Assembly (NCBI GenBank): GCA_016192425.1
Contig: JACPUE010000009.1
Location: 62,001 to 126,000 of the forward strand
Source of the DNA: Burkholderiales bacterium
GTDB lineage: Bacteria > Pseudomonadota > Gammaproteobacteria > Burkholderiales > Burkholderiaceae_C
Direction of reading: 5' to 3'
Length of the DNA stretch: 64,000 bases
Shown piece by piece: positions 36,425-44,338 of this stretch; positions within the stretch are counted from its first letter, which is position 1; each line of letters begins with the position of its first letter. The position numbers and the translations under genes are program-made. The notes below the pieces were generated by a model. That model saw nothing but the letters and a program-made list of their open reading frames with translations, did not search any database and was not told the origin of the DNA.

Positions 36425-37552
36425 ATGGCGCAATCCTTCGACATTTGTATCCGCGGCGCAGGCGTGGTGGGACGCACGTTGGCCCTGCTGCTGGCACGCG
36501 AGCGGCTTTCGGTCGCCCTGGTGGCCAACCCTGCAGCTCCTGTTTTCGGCACGGATGTGCGGGCCTATGCCCTGAACGCTGCATCGCGCAGCCTGCTGGA
36601 AGGCTTGCGCACCTGGCCCGATGCCGACCACGCCACCCCCGTCACGCGCATGGAAGTGGCGGGCGACCAGGACGGGCGGGTGGTGTTCGACGCCGCCACC
36701 CAGGGCACGGACGCCCTGGCCTGGATCGTCGATGTACCCGCACTGGAAGCGCGCCTGCAGGACGCCGTGCGCTTCCAGCCCCTGGTGGAGGTGGTGACCG
36801 AGCCCGTGGCCGCACCGCTGACTGTGGTCTGTGAAGGCCGCGCCAGCCGCACGCGCGAGGAGTTTGGCGCGCAATTCGACGTGACCCCCTACCCCCACCA
36901 CGCCATTGCCACGCGCCTGGAGTGCGAACACCCCCACGGGCAGGTGGCGCGCCAATGGTTTGCACCGGACAGCAGCATCCTGGCATTTCTGCCGCTCGAT
37001 GGCGCCCAGGGCCACGGCGTGGCCGTAGTGTGGTCCGTGCAGCCTGCACTGGCGCAAGAGCTGCAGGCCCTGGACGACGAAACCTTTGCCCGGCGCCTGC
37101 TGGCCGCCAGCCAGGGAGCGCTCGGTGGCCTGCGCCCACGCTGCGCTCGCGTGGCCTGGCCCCTGCAATACGCCCGGGCGCTGCATTGGTGCGGCACGCT
37201 GGCAGACAAGCCCGGCGCCAGCTGGGCCTTGGCCGGAGACGCAGCGCACAATGTGCACCCCCTTACCGGCCAGGGCCTGAACCTGGGCCTGGGCGACGTG
37301 CAGGCCCTGGCCCAGGTGCTGGCACAGCGCGAAACCTGGCGCAGCGTGGGCGACCTGCGGCTGCTGCGGCGCTACGAACGCCAGCGCAAGACCGCCCTGC
37401 TGCCCATGGGCCTGACCACCGACGGATTGCAGCGCCTGTTTGCGCTGCCCCAGCCGCCCTGGCAGGTGCTGCGCAACTGGGGCATGCTGGGCTTTGACCG
37501 CAGCGGCCCGCTCAAGGAATGGATGGCCCGCCAGGCCATGGGAACGCGCTGA
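36425..37552 (+). CDS. UbiH/UbiF/VisC-type FAD-dependent monooxygenase
   Basis: A 375-residue class A flavoprotein hydroxylase. The dinucleotide-binding motif is CIRGAGVVGRTLALLLARE (about residue 9), a DG-type segment lies mid-protein, and the FAD ribityl motif is ALAGDAAHNVHPLTGQGLNLGLGD (about residue 270). The family hydroxylates the ring of ubiquinone precursors; the specific carbon cannot be told from sequence alone. ATG 36425 matches the family start; earlier in-frame codons lie within the foldback element. dsbC follows after 68 bp. Confidence 0.83.
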   Translation: MAQSFDICIRGAGVVGRTLALLLARERLSVALVANPAAPVFGTDVRAYALNAASRSLLEGLRTWPDADHATPVTRMEVAGDQDGRVVFDAATQGTDALAWIVDVPALEARLQDAVRFQPLVEVVTEPVAAPLTVVCEGRASRTREEFGAQFDVTPYPHHAIATRLECEHPHGQVARQWFAPDSSILAFLPLDGAQGHGVAVVWSVQPALAQELQALDDETFARRLLAASQGALGGLRPRCARVAWPLQYARALHWCGTLADKPGASWALAGDAAHNVHPLTGQGLNLGLGDVQALAQVLAQRETWRSVGDLRLLRRYERQRKTALLPMGLTTDGLQRLFALPQPPWQVLRNWGMLGFDRSGPLKEWMARQAMGTR

Positions 37553-37620
37553 AGCCAAACCACTCCAACGCCCATGCCGCCCCCTGGGCCCCCCTCCCCC
37601 CTCTCGGAAAGACCCGCTTC

Positions 37621-38343
37621 ATGCACGCAATGTTTCCCCTGCTGGCCGCCGCCGCCGCCCTGACCCTGGGCCTGCCCGCCGCCGCGCAGGAAGCCACCAT
37701 CCGCAAATCCCTGGGCGAGCGTCTTCCGCAGCTCAAGTCCATCGACGAAGTCCAGCCCACTGCCATGCCCGGGCTGTACGAAGTGCGTGTAGGCACCGAC
37801 CTGTTCTACACCGACGCCAAGGGCAACTACCTGATCCAGGGCGAGCTGTTCGACACCCGCGCACGGCGCAACCTGACCGAAGACCGCATCAACAAACTCA
37901 CCGCCGTGGACTTTGCGGCGCTGCCCCTGAACGATGCCTTCACCATCGTGCGCGGCGACGGCAAGCGCAAGCTGGCCGTGTTTGAAGACCCCAACTGCGG
38001 CTACTGCAAGCGCTTTGAACGCGACCTGCAGAACGTGGACAACGTCACCGTGTACCTGTTCCTGTACCCCATCCTCAGCCCCGACTCGGCCGAGAAGTCG
38101 CGCAACATCTGGTGCGCCGCCGACCGCGCAGCAGCCTGGCAGGATCACATGGTGCGCGACAAGCCCTCCCAAGCCGCCACCTGCGACACCAGCGCGCTGC
38201 AGCGCAACCTGGCGTTCGGCCGCAAATACAAGATCACCGGAACGCCCACGCTGATCTTCCCCAACGGCACGCGCGTGCCCGGCGCCATTGGCGCCAAAGA
38301 CGTGGAAAAGCGCCTGGCCGAAGCCGAACAGGCCAAGCAGTAA
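37621..38343 (+). CDS. dsbC: Thiol:disulfide interchange protein DsbC
   Basis: A 240-residue periplasmic disulfide isomerase. A signal peptide (about residues 1-22, ending AAAQ/E) is followed by the DsbC dimerisation domain (PGLYEVRVGTDLFYTDAKG). The thioredoxin domain has CGYC at Cys126/Cys129 in FEDPNCGYCKRFE and the cis-Pro loop ITGTPTLIFPNG. It reshuffles wrong disulfides in exported proteins and depends on DsbD, which is not in this window. The M61 peptidase gene begins immediately after its stop codon. Confidence 0.9.
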   Translation: MHAMFPLLAAAAALTLGLPAAAQEATIRKSLGERLPQLKSIDEVQPTAMPGLYEVRVGTDLFYTDAKGNYLIQGELFDTRARRNLTEDRINKLTAVDFAALPLNDAFTIVRGDGKRKLAVFEDPNCGYCKRFERDLQNVDNVTVYLFLYPILSPDSAEKSRNIWCAADRAAAWQDHMVRDKPSQAATCDTSALQRNLAFGRKYKITGTPTLIFPNGTRVPGAIGAKDVEKRLAEAEQAKQ

Positions 38344-40149
38344 ATGGCGCGCACCCCATCCGCCACCCCCGCCGCGGTGCACTACCGCATTGAGGCACCC
38401 GACCCGCGCAACCACCTGTTCCAGGTCACGCTGACCATGGCCAGCCCCGCTGCAGCGCAAGAGCTGGTGCTGCCGGTGTGGATTCCGGGCAGCTACCTGG
38501 TGCGCGAGTTTTCGCGCCACCTGCAGGATGTGCAGGCGCGCCAGGGGCGCAAGGCCTGCGCGGTCACGCAGATCGACAAGCACCGCTGGCGCGTGGACTG
38601 CCAGCCCGGCAAGCCGCTGGAGCTGCGCTACGCCGTGCACGCGCACGACGATTCGGTGCGCACCGCCTGGCTGGACAGCACGCGTGCCTTCTTCAACGGC
38701 ACCAGCCTGTGCCTGCGGGTGGAAGGCCAGAACGCACAGCCGTGCAGCGTGGATATTAATGCTCCTGAATTGATAGCTGGCAGCGCAGATTGGCACTGCG
38801 CCACAGCCCTTATTCCTCAAAAAATCAACGCCCAGGGCTTTGGCCGCTACCAGGCCCGCGACTACGACCACCTGGTGGACTGCCCGGTGGAGATGGGGCC
38901 GTTCTGGAGCGCGCGCTTCACGGCCTGCGGCGTACCGCACCGCGTCGTCGTGGCCGGAGCGCCCGCATCGTTTGACGGCCAGCGGCTGGTGCAGGACATG
39001 CGCCGCATCTGCGAAACCACCATCCGCTTCTGGCATGGCGAAGGCCCTGCCCCCTTCGACAACTACCTGTTCCTGCTCAACGTGGTGAATGAAGGCTTTG
39101 GCGGACTGGAGCACGGCAACAGCACCGCACTCATCTGCGGCCGCCGCGACCTGCCGCGCCAGGGTGAAGCCAAGCTGACCGAGGGCTACACCACACTGCT
39201 GGGCCTGGTGTGCCACGAATACTTCCACGCCTGGAACGTCAAACGCCTGCGCCCGGCCGAACTCACGCAGTACGACTACACGCAAGAGAACTACACGCGG
39301 ATGCTGTGGTTCTTTGAAGGCTTCACCAGCTACTACGACGACCTGCTGCTGCGCCGCGCCGGGCTGATCGACCACGCCAGCTACCTCAGGCTGCTGACCA
39401 AGGCCGTGCAGCAGGTGCTGCAGACACCGGGGCGCGCGGTGCAGACCGTGGCGCAGGCCAGTTTTGACGCCTGGATCCGCTACTACCGGCCCGACGCCCA
39501 CACGCCCAACAGCACGGTGAGCTACTACACCAAAGGCGCGCTGGTGGCCCTGTGCCTGGACCTGTGCCTGCGCCGCGAGGGCCGCACCACCCTGGACGAA
39601 GTGCTGCGCGCCCTGTGGCAGCGCAGCGCGGGCGGCCCCATGGACGAAGCCCTGCTGCGCGAGGTATTGCAGGCCCTGGGCGGACGCAGCTTCGACGCCG
39701 AGCTGGACGCCTGGGTGCACTCCACCGCCGAGCTGCCGCTGGCCGAGCTGCTGCAGGCCCACGGCATCGCGCTGCAAAGCGACGCCCCGCAGCCCGCACA
39801 GCGCCTGGGCCTGCGCGTGACCGAGGGCAGCGCCGTGCTTATCAAAACCGTGCTGCGCGGCGGCCTGGCCGAGCAGGCAGGCATGGCACCGGGCGACGAA
39901 TGGCTGGGCATCGAGGTGCAAGGCCAGGGCTGGCGCATCACCCACCTGGACGACCTGGCCCTGTACGCAGGCAAAGCCCCCCAGGTGACGGCACTGGTGG
40001 CACGCGACCGCCGCCTGCTGCGCCTGCCGCTGGCGCTGCAGCGCCCCGCACGCAGCAAGCGCAAGGCCAGCGCGCCCGAGCCGCCCGACACGGTAACGCT
40101 GGCCGTCACCGATGCAGCGCGTGCCGCGCGCTGGCTGGACGGCAGCTGA
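38344..40149 (+). CDS. M61-family (glycyl aminopeptidase-like) peptidase with PDZ domain
   Basis: A 601-residue metallopeptidase. The N-terminal beta domain is followed by a gluzincin active site CHEYFHAWNVKRLRP with His291, Glu292 and His295, and the nearby FEGFTSYYDDL supplies the third ligand Glu. A PDZ domain (about 480-560) includes GLAEQAGMAPGDEWLGIE. No signal peptide is visible, so it is probably cytoplasmic. The start abuts the dsbC stop (TAA ATG). Residues about 137-160 are encoded by an AT-rich block resembling a family A repeat, which may have been inserted in frame. Confidence 0.87.
   Translation: MARTPSATPAAVHYRIEAPDPRNHLFQVTLTMASPAAAQELVLPVWIPGSYLVREFSRHLQDVQARQGRKACAVTQIDKHRWRVDCQPGKPLELRYAVHAHDDSVRTAWLDSTRAFFNGTSLCLRVEGQNAQPCSVDINAPELIAGSADWHCATALIPQKINAQGFGRYQARDYDHLVDCPVEMGPFWSARFTACGVPHRVVVAGAPASFDGQRLVQDMRRICETTIRFWHGEGPAPFDNYLFLLNVVNEGFGGLEHGNSTALICGRRDLPRQGEAKLTEGYTTLLGLVCHEYFHAWNVKRLRPAELTQYDYTQENYTRMLWFFEGFTSYYDDLLLRRAGLIDHASYLRLLTKAVQQVLQTPGRAVQTVAQASFDAWIRYYRPDAHTPNSTVSYYTKGALVALCLDLCLRREGRTTLDEVLRALWQRSAGGPMDEALLREVLQALGGRSFDAELDAWVHSTAELPLAELLQAHGIALQSDAPQPAQRLGLRVTEGSAVLIKTVLRGGLAEQAGMAPGDEWLGIEVQGQGWRITHLDDLALYAGKAPQVTALVARDRRLLRLPLALQRPARSKRKASAPEPPDTVTLAVTDAARAARWLDGS
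38752..38822 (+). repeat. Degenerate family A-like repeat inside the M61 coding region
   Basis: The order TATTAAT..., TTGATAGCTGGCAGCGC, a short loop, ACTGCGC, then ...CAAAAAATC follows the minus-strand order of family A copies (TTAATAGCTACTAGCGC, loop, AAGCGC, ... GAAATC). The block is clearly more AT-rich than the flanking codons. It encodes roughly INAPELIAGSADWHCATAL and keeps the frame open. Chance resemblance is possible. Confidence 0.4.
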
Positions 40150-40279
40150 GGCCACGCTGCGCTGCAGGTCTGCAATTGCGCAGACCCGCAGCGCAGGAAT
40201 GCACAGCCTGCAGGGGGCTTTTGGGCGCGGTGCTTGGGTATAGTCCCAAGGCTTGTCCAGGAACCTCAACGGAGACCCC

Positions 40280-41059
40280 ATGACGTACGAATGCATCGAA
40301 GTCCGCACCGAAACCGACAAGGTCGGCATCATCCAGCTCAACCGCCCCAAGCAGCTCAACGCGCTGAACGACCAGCTCATGGACGAGCTGGGCCAGGCGC
40401 TCAAGGCCTTTGATACGGACGAGAAGATCGGCTGCATCATCGTGACCGGCAGCGAAAAAGCCTTTGCCGCCGGTGCCGACATCACCGCCATGGCCAAGTA
40501 CAGCTTTGCCGACGCCTACAAGGGCGACTTCATCACGCGCAACTGGGAAACCATCCGCTCCATCCGCAAGCCCGTGATCGCCGCGGTGAGCGGCTTCGCC
40601 CTGGGCGGCGGCTGCGAGCTGGCGATGATGTGCGACTTCATCATCGCCGCCGACAACGCCCGCTTCGGCCAGCCCGAGATCAAGCTGGGCGTGATTCCCG
40701 GCGCGGGCGGCACGCAGCGCCTGCCGCGCGCCGTGGGCAAGTCCAAGGCCATGGACCTGTGCCTCACAGGCCGCATGATGGACGCCCAGGAGGCCGAGCG
40801 CGCCGGGCTGGTCAGCCGCGTGGTGTCCTACGACAAGCTCATGGACGAAGCCCTGGGCGCCGCCCTGGCCATCAGCGACTTCTCGCAAATCGCCGTGATG
40901 GCTGCCAAGGAGGCCGTGAACCGCGCCTACGAAGGCACGCTGTCCGACGGGCTGATGTTCGAGCGCCGCCTGTTCCACGCCCTGTTTGCCACCCAGGACC
41001 AGAAGGAAGGCATGGACGCCTTCGTGAACAAGCGCAAGGCGCAGTTCCAGCACCTCTAA
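40280..41059 (+). CDS. Enoyl-CoA hydratase
   Basis: A 259-residue crotonase-fold enzyme. The oxyanion and catalytic segments are [29 protein letters not shown] (first Glu) and [22 protein letters not shown] (second Glu). With both Glu residues present it should hydrate 2-enoyl-CoA in fatty acid beta-oxidation. ATG 40280 has GGAGA at 40271-40275. A TATAGT -10-like hexamer lies at 40239-40244 without a good -35. The 130-bp gap from the M61 gene holds nothing else. Confidence 0.9.
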   Translation: MTYECIEVRTETDKVGIIQLNRPKQLNALNDQLMDELGQALKAFDTDEKIGCIIVTGSEKAFAAGADITAMAKYSFADAYKGDFITRNWETIRSIRKPVIAAVSGFALGGGCELAMMCDFIIAADNARFGQPEIKLGVIPGAGGTQRLPRAVGKSKAMDLCLTGRMMDAQEAERAGLVSRVVSYDKLMDEALGAALAISDFSQIAVMAAKEAVNRAYEGTLSDGLMFERRLFHALFATQDQKEGMDAFVNKRKAQFQHL

Positions 41060-41078
41060 AAAACTCTGGCCTCAGGAT

Positions 41079-41106
41079 TTGTCGCCCGGATTTTTTGTTC
41101 TATAAT
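41079..41106 (+). promoter_or_regulatory. Promoter of tRNA-Met
   Basis: -35 TTGTCG (41079-41084), a 16-bp spacer, and a perfect -10 TATAAT (41101-41106), with the tRNA 5' end 10 bp downstream. This is the best sigma-70 promoter in the window. Confidence 0.8.
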
Positions 41107-41116
41107 TTCGGTCTTC

Positions 41117-41193
41117 GGTGGTATAGCTCAGTTGGTTAGAGCGCAGCATTCATAATGCTGATGTCCCAGGTTCAAGTCCCGGTACCACCACCA
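41117..41193 (+). tRNA. tRNA-Met (anticodon CAT)
   Basis: A 77-nt cloverleaf. The acceptor GGTGGTA pairs with TACCACC, the D-arm has GCTCAGTTGGTTAGAGC, the anticodon stem-loop GCATTCATAATGC presents CAT, the T-arm has GGTTCAAGTCC, and the discriminator A is followed by an encoded CCA. The acceptor begins with a G-C pair. This looks like an elongator Met or another CAT-bearing tRNA, not the initiator, whose first pair is mismatched. Confidence 0.95.
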
Positions 41194-41199
41194 AACACC

Positions 41200-41233
41200 A
41201 AGCCACGGGCTCGCAAGAGCTTGTGGCTTTTTT
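41200..41233 (+). terminator. Rho-independent terminator after tRNA-Met
   Basis: The inverted repeat AAGCCAC...GTGGCTT with the inner stem GCTC/GAGC is followed by a T run. It lies directly downstream of the tRNA. Confidence 0.85.
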
Positions 41234-41277
41234 CTTGCGCCGTAAAATTCGCGCTTTTCAGCCCCTGGATACACACC

Positions 41278-41697
41278 ATGCCCCGCTGTACTTCTTTCGT
41301 GCGCCAGATGGCGGCCACCCTGGCGCTGGGCGCCTGTGCATTGATGGCGGCAGCCCCCGCCAGCGCACAAAACAACCAACCCATCACGCTGAATGGGCTA
41401 CGCAATTTTCCGGAGGCCGCTTTGCGCGGCACGCTGGTCGTCACGTCAGCCACCACCGCCAGCATCAACGGCAACGCCATCCGCATGGCGCCCGGCATGC
41501 GCCTGCTGAGTCCTGACAACAGTCTGGTCATGCTGCACACCATGACAGGCCAGGAGCTCACGGTCAACTATCTCATCGAATACAGCACCGGCATGCTGCT
41601 GACCGCCTGGATCCTGACCAAGGCCGAGGCCGCGCAGGCGCGCGCCGGCAGCAACGCCACCACCGTCAACTACAACACGGGCGGCGCCAGCCAATAA
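41278..41697 (+). CDS. Small secreted protein of unknown function
   Basis: A 139-residue protein with a clear signal peptide (about 1-31; hydrophobic core [20 protein letters not shown], cleavage likely before QNN). The mature part is about 108 residues, rich in Thr/Ser/Ala, with a repeated theme of short beta-like stretches ([33 protein letters not shown]). The C-terminus is [17 protein letters not shown] do not recognise a named domain. The gene follows the tRNA terminator and precedes miaB by 77 bp. Location is periplasmic or extracellular by inference. Confidence 0.7.
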   Translation: MPRCTSFVRQMAATLALGACALMAAAPASAQNNQPITLNGLRNFPEAALRGTLVVTSATTASINGNAIRMAPGMRLLSPDNSLVMLHTMTGQELTVNYLIEYSTGMLLTAWILTKAEAAQARAGSNATTVNYNTGGASQ

Positions 41698-41774
41698 ACC
41701 TTTTTCCCGTGCCGCAGGCGGTGCGCCATCGCATCGCCCGCTGCGCCATTGCACCAGCCCCCGCGAGATCCGCC

Positions 41775-43124
41775 ATGGCTAAAAAAATCTACATCAAGAC
41801 CTTCGGCTGCCAGATGAACGAGTACGACTCGGACAAGATGGTGGACGTGATGCACGCTGCCGAGGGCTACGAAACCACGCAGGACCCCGAAGAGGCCGAC
41901 CTGATCCTGTTCAACACCTGCTCGGTGCGCGAGAAGGCGCAGGAAAAGGTGTTCTCCGACCTGGGCCGCGTCAAGCACCTGAAGGAGCGCGGCGTGAAGA
42001 TCGGCGTGGGCGGCTGCGTGGCCAGCCAGGAGGGCGAGGAGATCATCAAGCGCGCGCCCTATGTGGACATCGTCTTCGGCCCGCAGACCCTGCACCGCCT
42101 GCCCGAGCTGCTGAGCGCCCGCGTGCAGCAGGACCGCCCGCAGGTGGACATCAGCTTCCCCGAGATCGAGAAGTTCGACCACCTGCCCCCGGCGCGCATG
42201 GAGGGTGCCAGCGCCTTCGTCTCCATCATGGAAGGCTGCAGCAAGTACTGCAGCTACTGCGTGGTGCCCTACACGCGCGGCGACGAGATGAGCCGCCCGT
42301 TCGACGACGTGCTGGTGGAAGTGGCCGACCTGGCCGACCAGGGTGTGAAGGAGATCACCCTGCTGGGCCAGAACGTGAACGCCTACCGCGGCGCCATGGG
42401 CGGCACCAGCGAAGTGGCCGACCTGGCGCTGCTGCTCGAATACGTGGCCGATATCCCCGGCATCGAGCGCCTGCGCTTCACCACCAGCCACCCCAACGAA
42501 TTCACGCCGCGCCTCATCGACGCCTACGCACGCATTCCCAAATTGGCCAACCACCTGCACCTGCCGGTGCAGCATGGCAGCGACCGCATCCTCATGGCCA
42601 TGAAACGCGGCTACACGGCCATGGAATACAAGAGCACGGTGCGCAAGCTGCGCGCCATCCGCCCCGACCTGGCCATGAGCAGCGACTTCATCGTCGGCTT
42701 CCCTGGCGAGACGGAGGAGGACTTCGCCAAGATGATGAAGCTCATTGACGACATCCATTTCGACAACTCGTTCAGCTTCATCTTCAGCCCGCGCCCCGGC
42801 ACGCCCGCCGCCAACCTGCACGACGACACGCCGCACGAGGTCAAGCTGCGCCGCCTGCAGGAGCTGCAGGCCGTGATCAACGGCAACATCAAGAGCATCA
42901 GCGAGGGCCTGGTAGGCAAGGTGCAGCGCATCCTGGTCGAGGGCGCCTCCAAGCGCGACAGCAACGAACTCATGGGCCGCACCGAGTGCAACCGTGTGGT
43001 CAACTTCGCCGGAGGCGCCCGTCTCATCGGGCAGATGGTGGATGTCACCGTCACCGAGGCCAAGACCTACACGCTGCGCGGCGAGGCGCACGGCATGGAA
43101 GGCGTTAACGCAGGTACGCACTGA
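41775..43124 (+). CDS. miaB: tRNA-2-methylthio-N6-dimethylallyladenosine synthase MiaB
   Basis: A 449-residue radical-SAM methylthiotransferase. The N-terminal UPF0004 domain holds the auxiliary cluster cysteines in TFGCQMN, FNTCSV and [10 protein letters not shown]. The radical-SAM CxxxCxxC is [19 protein letters not shown]-terminal TRAM domain ends the protein ([16 protein letters not shown]). It methylthiolates i6A37 in tRNAs reading UNN codons. ATG 41775 starts the family consensus [11 protein letters not shown]; upstream in-frame codons have no similarity. Confidence 0.94.
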   Translation: MAKKIYIKTFGCQMNEYDSDKMVDVMHAAEGYETTQDPEEADLILFNTCSVREKAQEKVFSDLGRVKHLKERGVKIGVGGCVASQEGEEIIKRAPYVDIVFGPQTLHRLPELLSARVQQDRPQVDISFPEIEKFDHLPPARMEGASAFVSIMEGCSKYCSYCVVPYTRGDEMSRPFDDVLVEVADLADQGVKEITLLGQNVNAYRGAMGGTSEVADLALLLEYVADIPGIERLRFTTSHPNEFTPRLIDAYARIPKLANHLHLPVQHGSDRILMAMKRGYTAMEYKSTVRKLRAIRPDLAMSSDFIVGFPGETEEDFAKMMKLIDDIHFDNSFSFIFSPRPGTPAANLHDDTPHEVKLRRLQELQAVINGNIKSISEGLVGKVQRILVEGASKRDSNELMGRTECNRVVNFAGGARLIGQMVDVTVTEAKTYTLRGEAHGMEGVNAGTH

Positions 43125-43159
43125 ACACGGGCAATCTGTGACATACGCCACGTTTGCGC

Positions 43160-43221
43160 GATGAATGCAATTTTCATCCTCTCCACCAAAAGCACTACAT
43201 TTTCGATAGCAGCAAATGTAG
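43160..43221. promoter_or_regulatory. AT-rich intergenic stretch with two inverted repeats before the C13-peptidase cluster
   Basis: GATGAA (43160-43165) faces TTCATC (43173-43178), and CTACATTT (43195-43202) faces AAATGTAG (43214-43221). Both are in a 246-bp gap that is much more AT-rich than the window average. They may be operators or hairpins for the uncharacterised cluster downstream. No known binding-site consensus is recognised. Confidence 0.35.
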
Positions 43222-43370
43222 AAAAATAGAGCGTCACAGTGGTCTTTTACGACCAAAACAGCAGCAACACCAGCCGATAAGGCGAGCAGATGCTTTATTA
43301 CGATAGAGGGCTGCGCTATGGCTGACAGCACCGCCTGCGCCCCCTGTTCTGTTCTGGATTGAGATTGCCT

Positions 43371-44237
43371 GTGAACGCCTATCGTCTCGCCCCATCTTCG
43401 TTGCTGCGCACGCAGCGTCTGGCCCGGCTTGGTGCCGCTGCATGCGGGCTGGCGCTGACGGCTTGCACTGCCCCACCCAAGCCACCCGCACCCGAGCCAA
43501 CCCCAGCGCCTGCACCTGCACCTGCACCAGCCTCTGCCGCACCTGCACCGCGCCTGATTTTTGCGGGCTTTGCGATGCACTCGCAGTCGGATGCGTTTCG
43601 CAACGATGTGCTGGCTGCCGAAAAACTAGCCCGCGAAATTGACCCGAACGCCCTGATGCTGAAGCTGGGCAACCCCACGCGCAGGCAGACAAGCGACTGG
43701 CCCCAGGCTACCCAGGAAAACCTGGAACTGGTAATGACCAAAGTGGCCGAGGTGGCGCGGCCACAAGACCGCTTGCTGCTACTGATCTCCACACACGCCA
43801 ATCCTGGCACGCTGAACGTGCAGGCAGGCGGCAAAAACCTGCCACCGCTCACCGCACAGAATCTCAGCGCTGCCATGGCATCAGTGCAAAATATCCCGAC
43901 CATCGTTGTGCTGTCCGCCTGCTACAGCGGCTCTTTCGTCAAGCCGCTGCAGGCACCCAACCGCGTCGTGCTGGCGGCCACCGATGTGAACCGCATGTCA
44001 TTCAAGTGCCAATATCCTGCAGAGCACACCTATTTTGGTAACGCACTGTTTGGGCAAGACCAGGCAGCACAGCGCTCGGTGACGCAGTGGATGGGCACGG
44101 CCCAGAAAACCATTGAGGCGCAAGAAAAGCACAAGCGCATGCCGGCCTCCCGCCCCATCATGGCGGTAGGTGATGATGCCAAGGGCTGGGCACAACGGTC
44201 GCTGAAAGACTGGCTGCAGCCCTACGAGGCTCGGTAA
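43371..44237 (+). CDS. C13 (legumain/caspase-like) cysteine peptidase family lipoprotein
   Basis: A protein of about 288 residues. The N-terminal signal ends in the lipobox LTAC, followed by a Pro/Ala-rich linker. The rest is a clan CD peptidase core: the catalytic-type His142 in LLLISTHANPGTL and Cys184 in VVLSACYSGSF, the xACxSG pattern of legumain/caspase-fold enzymes. The usual HG after the His is HA here. GTG 43371 is chosen; TTG 43359 is also in frame. Lipidation places it on the periplasmic side of a membrane. Substrate and activation are unknown. It begins the co-directional cluster that runs to 48437. Confidence 0.65.
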   Translation: MNAYRLAPSSLLRTQRLARLGAAACGLALTACTAPPKPPAPEPTPAPAPAPAPASAAPAPRLIFAGFAMHSQSDAFRNDVLAAEKLAREIDPNALMLKLGNPTRRQTSDWPQATQENLELVMTKVAEVARPQDRLLLLISTHANPGTLNVQAGGKNLPPLTAQNLSAAMASVQNIPTIVVLSACYSGSFVKPLQAPNRVVLAATDVNRMSFKCQYPAEHTYFGNALFGQDQAAQRSVTQWMGTAQKTIEAQEKHKRMPASRPIMAVGDDAKGWAQRSLKDWLQPYEAR

Positions 44238-44338
44238 GCCACTGGCACCAGCCCCACCAAGAATCCGCCCATGCGCACAACGGCACGCATGCGGCGCCCC
44301 CAGTCTCCTGTCAACTCTTGCACACTGGATTGCACGCC

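Noticed and set aside
37565-37620. C-rich stretch resembling part of a family B repeat before dsbC
   Set aside because: It is too short and lacks the conserved core and stems.
37372-40497. A 1041-codon minus-strand open frame opposite ubiH, dsbC and the M61 gene
   Set aside because: It is composition-driven; the plus-strand genes have clear motifs through the whole span.
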